NCBI RefSeq assembly: GCF_001544615.1
Contig: NZ_FCNV02000007.1
Span: 186,001 to 250,000, forward strand
Direction of reading: 5' to 3'
DNA: 64,000 bases
Source: Caballeronia concitans
GTDB taxonomy: Bacteria > Pseudomonadota > Gammaproteobacteria > Burkholderiales > Burkholderiaceae
Positions 9,244 to 17,206 of the stretch are shown one piece after another (the stretch's first letter is position 1; every line of letters starts with the position of its first letter). Made by a program: the position numbers and the translations under genes. The notes beneath the pieces were generated by a model, which made no database searches, was not told the DNA's origin, and worked only from the letters and a program-made list of their open reading frames with translations.

Positions 9244-10301
9244 GCATGAGTGAATCCGTCCGCCGCACAGGAAACGAGACGATGACGCCAGCAGTGAGCG
9301 ATGTCTCTCCGCGTGTGCGCAAGGGCAATCTGTATGCGCAACTGATGCGCAATCCGGAGTGGTTTACGGTCGGACTCATTGTGGTCACGTGTCTGATCGT
9401 GGGCAGCCTCAACCCGCGCTTCTTTCAGTTCGCCACGTTGTTCGACATGCTGCATTCGGCGACGACCGTATCGCTGTTTGCAATGGGCACGCTCGTGGTG
9501 CTGGCATCGGGCGGCATCGACGTGTCGTTCACCGCCATCGCCGCCTTGACGATGTATTCCATCACCAAGGCCGTATTCGCATGGTGGCCCGAGTGTCCGT
9601 TCGTCTTCATTCTGCTTGCGGGCGCGGTGGGCGGCGTGCTGCTCGGCATCGTCAATGGGACGCTGGTGCATCGGCTAAAGGCACCTTCGCTGATCGTCAC
9701 GATCGGCACGCAGTATCTGTTTCGCGGTTTGCTGCTGACGTTCGTCGGCACGCAGTTCTTCATGAATATTCCGCACAGCATGGATACGTTCGGCCGCTTG
9801 CCACTCTTCTTCTATCACACGGCCGATGGGTTGCGCGCGGTGTTGCCGGTGTCGGTGCTGGCGCTCGTGATTGCAGCCGTCGTTACGTGGTGGCTGCTCA
9901 ATCGAACGATGATGGGCCGCGGCGTGTATGCAATGGGCGGCAGTCTGGCCATTGCCGAGCGCCTGGGCTATAACCTGCGCGCCATTCATCTCTTCGTATT
10001 CGGTTATACCGGTTTGCTGGCGGGCGTCGCGGGCATTCTGCACGTATCGACTAATCGGCTGGCGAATCCGTTCGATCTCGTCGGCACCGAGCTCGATGTG
10101 ATCGCTGCGGTCATTCTCGGCGGAGCGCGCATCACGGGCGGCACGGGTACGGTCATCGGCACGCTGCTTGGTGTCGTGCTCGTGACGCTCATCAATAGCG
10201 TGCTGATTCTGGTGGGCGTGCCTAGCACCTGGCAGAAGGTGATTATCGGCGCGTTTATTCTCGTCGCGGGGACGCTGTTCGCTCTGGGACGCAGGCAGTA
10301 G
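9240..10301 (+). CDS. Sugar ABC transporter permease, second copy
   Basis: Second BPD_transp_2-type permease, 353 residues, with a longer polar N-terminal tail (about 45 residues) before the first membrane segment WFTVGLIVVTCLIVGSL. Family features are MGTLVVLASGGIDVSFTAIAAL and the coupling region VILGGARITGGTGTVIGTLLGVVLV. It overlaps the ATPase gene by ATGA and is the last gene of the operon. It differs clearly in sequence from the permease at 5545, which supports an asymmetric channel rather than a recent duplication. It ends 6 bp from the end of the convergent deoR. Confidence 0.88.
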   Translation: MSMSESVRRTGNETMTPAVSDVSPRVRKGNLYAQLMRNPEWFTVGLIVVTCLIVGSLNPRFFQFATLFDMLHSATTVSLFAMGTLVVLASGGIDVSFTAIAALTMYSITKAVFAWWPECPFVFILLAGAVGGVLLGIVNGTLVHRLKAPSLIVTIGTQYLFRGLLLTFVGTQFFMNIPHSMDTFGRLPLFFYHTADGLRAVLPVSVLALVIAAVVTWWLLNRTMMGRGVYAMGGSLAIAERLGYNLRAIHLFVFGYTGLLAGVAGILHVSTNRLANPFDLVGTELDVIAAVILGGARITGGTGTVIGTLLGVVLVTLINSVLILVGVPSTWQKVIIGAFILVAGTLFALGRRQ

Positions 10302-10307
10302 GTTCGG

Positions 10308-11033
10308 TCAGGCGCGCTTCTGCTGCGCCTGTCCCTTTTCCGTGATGATCGAATCGAACTCGGCAAGTTCAGCGAAGCGCACGGCCTTCACCTTGCCAAA
10401 TTTACTCGAATCGACGACGAGATGCCGCTCCACGGCGCTCGCCATGGCGGCCTGCTTGATTGCCACTTCATGGAAATTCCAGCACGTGACGCCGCGCGCT
10501 TCGTCGGCGCCGCCCGCCGACACGAACGCCTTGTTGATGCCCATGCGTCTCAACGTCTCGACACTTTCATCGCTTGCAAACGATTCGGACGAAGGCACGT
10601 ACACGCCTCCAAGCAGAATCATGCGCACATTGGGCTTGCGCCGCAAAATTTCCGCGACGTTGAGTGAGTAACACACCACCGTCAAATGCATCTCGGCGGG
10701 AATGTGACGGGCGAGCGTGGTCAGCGTCGTGCCGCAGTCGATGAAAATGGTTTCGCTGTCCGTCAGGAGATGCGCCGCATGGCCCGATGCAATGGCCTTC
10801 GCCTGCGCGAAGTGATCCTTCTCTTCGTCGATGGTGTAGCCCGCCGCGTTCGGTAAATCCGCTGCGCTGACGATATAACCGCCAAGGTAAGTGAATTGGC
10901 CGGGATGCGCCGCGATATCCCGGCGAACGGTCATTTCGGATACGCCTAGAAGTGTCGCCGCATCGCGCAGACGCATGACGTTTTGTTTCTCTAGCGCGCT
11001 GGAAAGCGTGCGTAGGCGGTCGCTCTTGGCCAT
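10308..11033 (-). CDS. deoR: DeoR-type transcriptional repressor
   Basis: DeoR-family regulator of about 241 residues. The N-terminal helix-turn-helix reads RLRDAATLLGVSEMTVRRDIAAHPG, and LGGYIV follows. The C-terminal sugar-phosphate sensor has IFIDCGTTLTTLARHIP, VVCYSLN and VVDSSKFGKVKAVRFAEL. These segments are unusually close to E. coli DeoR itself (DAAALLGVSEMTIRRDL, DCGTT, AVCYSLN, SKFGKV from memory), more so than to generic sugar DeoR proteins. Expected inducer is deoxyribose-5-phosphate. The start MAKSDRLRTL at 11033 is chosen over an ATG at 11108 because the homology begins there. It is convergent to the operon it should repress through the 557-572 operator. Confidence 0.88.
   Translation of the reverse strand: MAKSDRLRTLSSALEKQNVMRLRDAATLLGVSEMTVRRDIAAHPGQFTYLGGYIVSAADLPNAAGYTIDEEKDHFAQAKAIASGHAAHLLTDSETIFIDCGTTLTTLARHIPAEMHLTVVCYSLNVAEILRRKPNVRMILLGGVYVPSSESFASDESVETLRRMGINKAFVSAGGADEARGVTCWNFHEVAIKQAAMASAVERHLVVDSSKFGKVKAVRFAELAEFDSIITEKGQAQQKRA
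10309..10339 (+). terminator. Terminator of the deo operon, inside the 3' end of deoR
   Basis: CAGGCGC and GCGCCTG form a 7-bp GC-rich stem with a 9-base loop, followed by TCCCTTTT. It lies 8 bases after the last permease stop codon and within the final codons of the convergent deoR gene. That position saves space and could also expose the 3' end of deoR to transcription from the operon. Confidence 0.5.
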
Positions 11034-11065
11034 TGAATTCGCAGTCTCGCAACGCGTCGCCGCGG

Positions 11066-11081
11066 TGTTAGATTTTAGTCG
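11066..11081 (-). promoter_or_regulatory. Possible half operator upstream of deoR
   Basis: TGTTAGATTTTAGTCG, 33 bases upstream of the chosen deoR start, has one arm identical to the E. coli DeoR site (TGTTAGA), but the second arm is not conserved. It could allow weak autoregulation. This is a single half-site and may be chance. Confidence 0.25.
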
Positions 11082-11106
11082 TGAGTTGAAAGAATTATAA
11101 CAATGC

Positions 11107-11128
11107 AAGGCGCATCGGCGTGCGCCTT
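11107..11128 (-). terminator. Stem-loop between 11163 gene and deoR
   Basis: AAGGCGCA and TGCGCCTT form a perfect 8-bp stem around a 6-base loop. It lies 35 bases beyond the stop codon of the minus-strand gene at 11163 and upstream of deoR on the same strand, so it probably ends that transcript. No clear T-run follows. Confidence 0.4.
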
Positions 11129-11162
11129 GACTGTGCGTAGCGGGTAAATACGGAGTGGGAAG

Positions 11163-11582
11163 CTAGTTCGCTTCGACTTCGTCCAGCATGACGGAAAGCG
11201 TGCCGGCTTCGCTTTGCACGCCCGCATCGAGATCGATCTCGTGAGGCGTCATCTTTGCGATGGCTTTCAAAAGACGCGGCGAAAACGTCGCGCCAAACAA
11301 GGCAATCGCATCGTTGCGTTCGCGTTCGTTTGCATTCGCCAAGGTCCGCAACTCTGCAAGCGGCAGGCCGACGAACAGGTCCAAGGGATAAGGCGGAGCG
11401 TTGAGTTCTAGCGTCGTGGCCGGTGACTCCGGAGCGCGAATACGCAGACCGGGCTGAAGATGGTTCTCCAATTCCATCGTCACTTCATAATCTGCCTCCG
11501 CTTCGAGTGATGTGCGCGCTTCGCTTTGCAAAAACGGCGCGACGGGCTGAAGGCGGGCGAGTTCTTCATCGGTCAGTAGCAT
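11163..11582 (-). CDS. Conserved-looking small acidic protein of unknown function
   Basis: A 139-residue protein starting MLLTDEELARLQP, seven bases after a strong AAGGAG site, which rules against a longer version beginning at 11951. It is acidic, has no signal peptide, membrane segment or cysteine motif, and ends DLDAGVQSEAGTLSVMLDEVEAN. I do not recognise a family. It lies about 110 bp downstream of the alpha/beta hydrolase on the same strand and could be co-transcribed with it. Confidence 0.65.
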   Translation of the reverse strand: MLLTDEELARLQPVAPFLQSEARTSLEAEADYEVTMELENHLQPGLRIRAPESPATTLELNAPPYPLDLFVGLPLAELRTLANANERERNDAIALFGATFSPRLLKAIAKMTPHEIDLDAGVQSEAGTLSVMLDEVEAN

Positions 11583-11692
11583 GGCGGTTCTCCTTGATCG
11601 GCGATCGATGGATCGCCTGATCCTAGCCCTTAAGCTAAATGCTTGCCCGGTACGCGATAGCTTCGAATTCGATGGAGAGGAAGAAAGATTTC

Positions 11693-12502
11693 TCAGTGCC
11701 GATGCGCTTCGACGAAGTGCGCGATTGCATCGTTTACCGCACTTGCAGCGTCGCGATGAGGCGAGTGACCGCAATGCGGCAGCTTGGCCAGTTGCGCGTG
11801 CGGAACGTATGCCTTGATTCTGTCGATCTGTTCCATTGATGCATATTCGTCGTCGCAACCCTGAATGGCAAGAAGCGGCCGCTTGATCGATACAAGCGTT
11901 GCTGCAATATCCCAGTGGCGAAACGCGGGGGCGAGCCAGGCATCGTTCCATCCATAGAAAGCCGAGTCCACGTCTTCGTGATAGGGCGCGAGCCTTGCCC
12001 GAAAGCCGCCCGTTTCATAGGCGATTCTTGCCTTGCCGATTGCATCCACGGTCATTGCTTCGACGAACGTATGCGGCGCAAGCACGACCGCGCCCGCGAG
12101 CGCTTCGGGAAACGCGCTTGCATAGAGCAGCGCGATGGAGCCGCCGTCACTATGACCGACCACCCACATGCGCGCCCGCTCGGCATGATCGATGGCGAGT
12201 GCATCGAGGAATGCAGGCAGCACGACTTGCGCTTGACGATGCAGGAAGTCGACCGGCCATTTTTCTTGTCGAGGTCGCGGCGTGGAGCGTCCATAACCGG
12301 GACGTGAATAAACGAGGCCACGGCAATTCAGGCGATCGCACAAGGCCTTGGGCCAGTCCTTCCATAAGGCAATGGAGCCCAGGCCCTCATGTAGAAAGAG
12401 CGCAATCGGCGCATCCGTGCGTTCAGCGTTGATCCATCGATACTCGATGTCGAGCGGATAAGGGCCGCAGTCCAGTCGAGTGAATTTCACGTGGTCGTTC
12501 AT
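11693..12502 (-). CDS. Alpha/beta-fold hydrolase
   Basis: Cytoplasmic serine hydrolase of 269 residues. The nucleophile elbow is GHSDGG (Ser in VVGHSDGGSIALLYA), the oxyanion-side strand reads ALFLHEGLGSIALW, and the late LPHCGHSPHRD supplies the catalytic His. QGCDDEYAS probably holds the acidic residue. The pattern fits the general esterase/C-C hydrolase group. The substrate cannot be inferred: the downstream gene is an unknown acidic protein and the upstream gene an anti-sigma factor. Confidence 0.85.
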   Translation of the reverse strand: MNDHVKFTRLDCGPYPLDIEYRWINAERTDAPIALFLHEGLGSIALWKDWPKALCDRLNCRGLVYSRPGYGRSTPRPRQEKWPVDFLHRQAQVVLPAFLDALAIDHAERARMWVVGHSDGGSIALLYASAFPEALAGAVVLAPHTFVEAMTVDAIGKARIAYETGGFRARLAPYHEDVDSAFYGWNDAWLAPAFRHWDIAATLVSIKRPLLAIQGCDDEYASMEQIDRIKAYVPHAQLAKLPHCGHSPHRDAASAVNDAIAHFVEAHRH

Positions 12503-12547
12503 GGCGTTCCAAGGTCTTTGGATGCGCCCAAGATTAACAGAGACCGC

Positions 12548-13369
12548 TTAGCCTGGCGCCGCTGTCAATTGCGAATGGACGTCCTGTGCGAGTTCCAGCA
12601 TCACTTGGCGGTCGATGCCACCGGAAACCGCATAGCCGAAATCGCCGTCGACCCAGTAGAAAACACTTACCGGGCCATCCTGATACAGCTTGAATGCAGT
12701 CGTATTCGCGCTCGTCTTGCGGCGGGAAATGCAAAGCGTCACACGTTCGCCTCTTGCGTCGCGATACATGAATTGAGCCATCGGACCGTCTTCGCCGGGA
12801 ATGAGCCGGCCGCCCATCAATTGAAAGCCGCTCTTGGTGAGCATGGGCGGATGCACGTCCGTTCCCAGCTTGTTCGACAGGTACTGCACGAATTCTTCTT
12901 CGCGATCTTGGCTCATGTCCGCAGGACGATCGACTGTCGGCATATACACCACATGCGCAAGCGCGGCCTCGCGCGCCATCGTTTCGTTGTTGTCCGCGCC
13001 GAGCGCAACGGTCTGCGATGCATTCGACCACGGTCCATATGCGCGCATGCCGAATCCGAAGCCGGCACCGATGCCGATGCCAAGCACGAGCGTCGCAGCA
13101 AGGCCCGCGAATTGCGGCCAACTGGCGATGCTCCATGTGCGCCGCTTGCGTTCGAGCGCACGCAAACGAGACGGCACGGGCTCGTTCAGAACGCGGTCGT
13201 AACGCTCATGAAACATGTTATTCAGCGAGAAATAATCGCTTACGCGCGCAGCCAGCGCGGGATTCGATTCGATTGCACGTTGAACCTGCTCGCGACGTTC
13301 CGAGGACAGTGCGCCATCGACATAAGCATGGATTTCTTCTTCGCTGATCGCAGTCGGTTGCTCGCTCAT
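12548..13369 (-). CDS. Transmembrane anti-sigma factor
   Basis: Protein of 273 residues beginning SEEEIHAYVDGALSSERREQVQRAIESNPALAARV, the usual cytoplasmic anti-sigma N-terminal helix bundle. One membrane helix (about residues 85-107, FAGLAATLVLGIGIGAGFGFG) and a periplasmic domain of about 165 residues follow. The zinc-binding His-Cys-Cys motif of ZAS factors is absent. It starts in an ATGA overlap with the sigma gene upstream, so the two are made together. It should hold the ECF sigma factor at the membrane until a periplasmic signal arrives. Confidence 0.85.
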   Translation of the reverse strand: MSEQPTAISEEEIHAYVDGALSSERREQVQRAIESNPALAARVSDYFSLNNMFHERYDRVLNEPVPSRLRALERKRRTWSIASWPQFAGLAATLVLGIGIGAGFGFGMRAYGPWSNASQTVALGADNNETMAREAALAHVVYMPTVDRPADMSQDREEEFVQYLSNKLGTDVHPPMLTKSGFQLMGGRLIPGEDGPMAQFMYRDARGERVTLCISRRKTSANTTAFKLYQDGPVSVFYWVDGDFGYAVSGGIDRQVMLELAQDVHSQLTAAPG

Positions 13370-13902
13370 CGCACCACCTTCAGTTTTGCACCGGGCTGCG
13401 CGCCCGCCATGAATGCTCTTAGTCGTTCGCGGCCACGCGACAGCCGGGACATGACCGTGCCGACGGGCACGTCCAGCGCAATCGCGACTTCCGCATAGCT
13501 CATCTCTTCCAGGCCCACGAGCAAGACGACTTCACGCTGCTCGGCGGGCAGGCGCTGCAATGCATAGTCGAGGTCGCGCACTTCGAGGGAACGCAATTGG
13601 TCGCCGGGTGCGGCAAAATCGCTTTCGCGGTACGCGTCGTCGTCGACCGAAACGTGAACTGCGCGCGCCGACGCTTTGCTGAGTTGATTGACGAACACGT
13701 TATGCATGATCGTAAAAAGCCACGCGCGCAGATCGGTGCCGGCTTCGAACATTTTGCTTCGCGAGAGGGCGCGTTCGAGCGTGTCCTGCACGAGATCGTC
13801 CGCGAGTTCGCGGTTGGTCAGAAGCGCGCGCGCGTATCGGCGCAATCGCGGCACGTGCTCCATCAAGTCATTGCGGATGTCCATGTTCGATCCGTCGCTC
13901 AT
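13366..13902 (-). CDS. ECF-family RNA polymerase sigma factor
   Basis: Sigma-70 family extracytoplasmic-function factor of 178 residues. Region 2 reads LRRYARALLTNRELADDLVQDTLERAL with RAWLFTIMHNVFVN, and region 4 is ALQRLPAEQREVVLLVGLEEMSYAEVAIALDVPVGTVMSRLSRGRERLR. It is coupled by ATGA to the anti-sigma gene. The start is MSDGSNMDI at 13902, although MDIRNDLMEH at 13884 is also possible. On the minus strand a GGGAAT at 13966-13971 resembles an ECF -35 element, hinting at self-activation, but this is weak. Confidence 0.9.
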   Translation of the reverse strand: MSDGSNMDIRNDLMEHVPRLRRYARALLTNRELADDLVQDTLERALSRSKMFEAGTDLRAWLFTIMHNVFVNQLSKASARAVHVSVDDDAYRESDFAAPGDQLRSLEVRDLDYALQRLPAEQREVVLLVGLEEMSYAEVAIALDVPVGTVMSRLSRGRERLRAFMAGAQPGAKLKVVR

Positions 13903-14029
13903 TGCCCGTCGCAGCCGGTATCAGCTGCGGTCATTCAAAAAGAAGAACAGGCGCGCCGGCGTTTTATTCCCGTTTTTAGTGAATTCTTTTTCCCGCAGAC
14001 CGACGCTCGCTGAATGGAGCATGCGGGGG

Positions 14030-15292
14030 TTACGCAATGTGCGTCGCTTCCTTGGCGATACCCGACGTGTGCCGCAACTGATCGACGGTCAGCCGGATTG
14101 CATCGATCAAGGCGCGCGCGGCCGGTGAAGGCGTGCTGCCCGCGCGCATCGTGAGGCCGATATCGCGCCGCGTGTTTTGCATCGCAATGTCGAGCACGAC
14201 GAGTTGTCCCGCCTCGCATTCGTAGTGCAATTGCTGTGCGGAAACCGCGGCAAGCATGTCCGTATGAGCCAGCAAGCCGCGAATGATGGCAAGGTCCGCC
14301 GTCTCGACGGTCGGCATCGGCGGTTTGAGCTTGAGGCGCCTGAATTGCGCTTCGAATATGCCCCGTGCGGGTGCATGGCTGCGTGGCAAAACCCACTGGG
14401 CTGCGATCAATTCGTTGAGTGTCAAGTCGCGCTTGCTCGCTAACGGATGATCGCGCCGCGCAAGGACCACCATGTCTTCCGACATGAGACGTTCATTCGC
14501 CAGGCCGCTCGATGCATCGTTCGCTCTCAGCGCGCCGAGTACGAAATCGATATCGCCCGCCCGCAGTCCGGCGACGAGCGGTTCATACGCGCTTTCATCG
14601 GTTGCAATTCGCACGCCGGGATATTGAGCGGCGACGCGTGCAATCGCGCGAGGAAGAATCAAGGTTCTGCCAAGCGGCAGCGCGCCGACGGTGACATAAC
14701 CCTGAATGGTGCCGCGCAAGGCGGCAAGATCATCGGGAATATGCCGCAACTCATTGAGCGCGCGACGCACGTGAAGCACGAAAGTCTCGCCTTCGCTCGT
14801 GAGCAACAGGCCGCGCGGGCTGCGATGAAACAATTGCATGCCCGCGCCGGTTTCCATGATGCGTATGGCGCTACTGACGGCGGGCTGACTGAGGCCGAGT
14901 GTCTGAGCGGCGCTGGGCATATGACGATGACGCGCCAGTGCGGAAAACAATTGCAGCCGCCGCGTGTTCAGGAGAAAAGCCGGCAATGCATTCCCCGATG
15001 CCGAGCGTCGACGCGACTGCCGCGCGGCGCACCATTGCGCGAGCGTTTCGAGTTCGAAGAATATGCGCTCGCAACGCAATAAAACAGCGCGTCCGGCGGG
15101 CGTAGGCAACATGCCCGATGGACGGCGTTCGAGCAGGGTTTCGCCTACCGCCGCTTCGAGTTCCTGCAGCGACCGTGTAACGGCGGATTGCGCGCGAAAG
15201 AGCGCAGATGCAGCGCGCGTGGCGCTGCCGGTTTGCACCACGAGTCTGAATGCGCGCAAGTACGCGAGATTGAGCAGTTCGCGGGTGTCCAT
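14030..15292 (-). CDS. LysR-type regulator with two tandem DNA-binding domains
   Basis: A 420-residue LysR-family protein, about 110 residues longer than usual. A first winged helix-turn-helix spans residues about 9-67 (YLRAFRLVVQTGSATRAASALFRAQSAVTRSLQELEAAVG). After a linker a second occupies about 109-167 (RLQLFSALARHRHMPSAAQTLGLSQPAVSSAIRIMETGAG). A LysR substrate-binding domain follows (about 190-400, GYVTVGALPLGRTLILPRAI). Both helix-turn-helix copies keep the A.AL..SQ.A.S pattern, so neither looks degenerate. No adjacent divergent gene reveals its target, since both neighbours run on the same strand. Confidence 0.88.
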   Translation of the reverse strand: MDTRELLNLAYLRAFRLVVQTGSATRAASALFRAQSAVTRSLQELEAAVGETLLERRPSGMLPTPAGRAVLLRCERIFFELETLAQWCAARQSRRRSASGNALPAFLLNTRRLQLFSALARHRHMPSAAQTLGLSQPAVSSAIRIMETGAGMQLFHRSPRGLLLTSEGETFVLHVRRALNELRHIPDDLAALRGTIQGYVTVGALPLGRTLILPRAIARVAAQYPGVRIATDESAYEPLVAGLRAGDIDFVLGALRANDASSGLANERLMSEDMVVLARRDHPLASKRDLTLNELIAAQWVLPRSHAPARGIFEAQFRRLKLKPPMPTVETADLAIIRGLLAHTDMLAAVSAQQLHYECEAGQLVVLDIAMQNTRRDIGLTMRAGSTPSPAARALIDAIRLTVDQLRHTSGIAKEATHIA

Positions 15293-15363
15293 GGGACTTG
15301 CTGAAGGAAAGGTTCGGGCATCAGTTTAATTTATCGCTTGCCGCTCTTAGCAATTCCCCGCCG

Positions 15364-16200
15364 TCAATCGTCGATCGTTCCATGCACGCCAAGCTCGCCG
15401 CGCTTCCAATAAGCGGAGGCACGGATGCGCCGCTTGTCGATACCGCGTTCGTCGCAAAGCAACTGACGCACCGAACGCATCAGCGTCGCTTCACCGGCGG
15501 CCCACACATAGCCTTCGCCATCGGGCAAATACAACTCGCGCAGCGCGGACAACACATCGCCTGATTGCGCGGTCTCGTCGCGGTAACACCATTGCGCGTA
15601 GAGATCGGCGCGCGAATTGAGTTCGAAGCACGCGGAAGGATCGGCGACTTCGATCAACGTGGCCGCGCGGGTGCCTTCGGGCAGTTCTTCGAGACGACGC
15701 GCGATGGCGGGCAGGGCGGTTTCATCGCCGATCAGAAGATGCCAGTCGAAATGCGACGGCACGACGAACGAGCCGCGCGGCCCGCCGATGCCGAGAGTGT
15801 GACCCGGCGCGGCCTGCGACGCCCACGCCGTCGCCGGACCGGCTTGGTGCAAAGCGAATTCAATATCCAATTCCAGCGCCTCGCGGTCGAAGCGCCGCGG
15901 CGTGAAATCGCGCGCGATGGGTTTGGGCTTCGCCGGATCGAAAACGGGACCGTCGGGGCCCGCTTCGGGAATGACGGGCATCGTCTCGCCGGGCTGCGGG
16001 AAAAAGACCTTTACGTGATCGTCGAAAGATGCGGTTTCGAAATCGGCGAGCGCTTCGCCCGTCAATGTCACGCGGATCAAACGCGGGTTCATTGCATGCA
16101 CGCGCTTCACTTGAAGCAGGCGGAACTTGAGTGCATGGCGCACGCGCGTGACTTCGAGATTGGGGCGGTCCTGCCGTTCGTTCGTCGCGGAATGGATCAT
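15364..16200 (-). CDS. nfeF: Siderophore-interacting ferric reductase (NfeF/ViuB family)
   Basis: FAD-dependent ferric-siderophore reductase of 278 residues. The N-terminal flavin domain (LLQVKRVHAMNPRLIRVTLTGEAL, then DFTPRRFD) matches the FAD-binding-9 fold, and the C-terminal SIP domain has LLIGDETALPAIARRLEEL, VWAAGEATLMRSVRQLL and a final SAYWKRGELG. It starts 10 bp after the PadR-type gene on the same strand. In E. coli the pair yqjI/yqjH (nfeR/nfeF) has the same two partners, divergently placed, which supports a role in releasing iron from ferric chelates. Here the two are co-directional. Confidence 0.88.
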   Translation of the reverse strand: MIHSATNERQDRPNLEVTRVRHALKFRLLQVKRVHAMNPRLIRVTLTGEALADFETASFDDHVKVFFPQPGETMPVIPEAGPDGPVFDPAKPKPIARDFTPRRFDREALELDIEFALHQAGPATAWASQAAPGHTLGIGGPRGSFVVPSHFDWHLLIGDETALPAIARRLEELPEGTRAATLIEVADPSACFELNSRADLYAQWCYRDETAQSGDVLSALRELYLPDGEGYVWAAGEATLMRSVRQLLCDERGIDKRRIRASAYWKRGELGVHGTIDD

Positions 16201-16210
16201 CGGATGTTCT

Positions 16211-16966
16211 TCAATCGTTGGCCTGCGTTTTTGATTGCGGGCTGGCGTCGCCCTGTTCGATCTCCGCCGTTGCACGCGCGAGAATGGCCGCGATACGGCG
16301 CTGCTCTCCCTGCGATGCATCGGTGCGCAGCAGCAGAGCGCGTTTCAACGCGTGTCGCGCGGCGATCAGTTCGGGCGCCCATCCGTTGTCGGCTGCCGCG
16401 TCGTCCGGATCCTCGCCCGCATAGGCGCGGCGCACGAGGTCCATCTTGCGTGCAAAATGCAAAAGCCTTGCAAGCATCAGATCGACGCGCTCGCGGTTCG
16501 CAGCGAGATACGCGCGGCCCGACTCCGATAGCGCGTAGCGCTTGCGGTTGCCTTCCAGTTCGACGGTTGCATGGCCGAGTTCTTCGAGATACGTGAGCGC
16601 GGGATAGACCATGCCGGGACTCGGCGCATAGAAGCCGTTGGAGCGGTCCGCCAACGCCTTGATCAGCTCGTATCCGTGGCGCGGGGCCTCTTCGAGCATC
16701 GCGAGAAGCAGCAGTTGCAGGTCCTCCGACGAAAACTTGCGGCCACGCGGCATGCCGCCCATGTCGTCGGGACCGCCGCCGAATCCGCCCATCCCCCCGA
16801 AGCCACCGCCCCTGCCGAACCGCCCGCCGCCGTGCCGATGCCGGCCGACCATGCCCCAGCGCTCGAACATGAACCACGCGGCTCGGAAGGGCGAATCGAA
16901 TTCAAAATGCCGTTCGGGGCCGGGGGCGACAGCGTGGCTGCATCGGTGAAAACCTCGAGATCTCAT
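16211..16966 (-). CDS. nfeR: PadR-family metal-responsive regulator, NfeR/YqjI-like
   Basis: PadR-family repressor of 251 residues from the ATG at 16966, placed seven bases after AAGGAG. The winged-helix domain (about residues 80-165) contains LLAMLEEAPRHGYELIKALADRSNGFYAPSPGMVYPALTYLEELG, close to E. coli YqjI. As in YqjI, the domain is preceded by an unusual metal-binding-looking arm. Here it is rich in Gly, Arg, His and Met (VGRHRHGGGRFGRGGGFGGMGG) rather than Cys/His. YqjI responds to nickel and controls the adjacent reductase; the same is inferred here. Confidence 0.85.
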   Translation of the reverse strand: MRSRGFHRCSHAVAPGPERHFEFDSPFRAAWFMFERWGMVGRHRHGGGRFGRGGGFGGMGGFGGGPDDMGGMPRGRKFSSEDLQLLLLAMLEEAPRHGYELIKALADRSNGFYAPSPGMVYPALTYLEELGHATVELEGNRKRYALSESGRAYLAANRERVDLMLARLLHFARKMDLVRRAYAGEDPDDAAADNGWAPELIAARHALKRALLLRTDASQGEQRRIAAILARATAEIEQGDASPQSKTQAND

Positions 16967-16980
16967 GGTCGCACTCCTTG

Positions 16981-17017
16981 ATATATCGTAAAACATATCT
17001 AAAGATATATATCGTAA
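16981..17017 (-). promoter_or_regulatory. A/T-rich operator region of the PadR-type regulator
   Basis: Just upstream of the ribosome site an 11-bp direct repeat, ATATATCGTAA, occurs at 16981-16991 and 17007-17017. Between the copies is an inverted repeat ATATCT-AA-AGATAT (16995-17008). PadR proteins usually bind A/T-rich inverted repeats of this kind, so autoregulation of the regulator/reductase pair is likely. The stretch stands out against the GC-rich surroundings. Confidence 0.55.
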
Positions 17018-17206
17018 GAGTGTCTGTCAAGGGTGTCTCAAGGGTTTTATGGTGCACAACATAGTCTGCGGGAACCAAAAAGACCGGTTTCGAAGACAAC
17101 CGAGTCTGCAGGATCGCGGAAACCTCAGCGGCTTGTACGCGCAGGTCATTCCGCCGATCGCAGGCGATGCGCGCTGCTTCGCCGAATCGATGTCTCCTTG
17201 GGAATC

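Noticed and set aside
12491-13498. A 335-codon open frame on the plus strand
   Set aside because: It is opposite the anti-sigma factor gene, whose domains and coupling to the sigma gene are clear.
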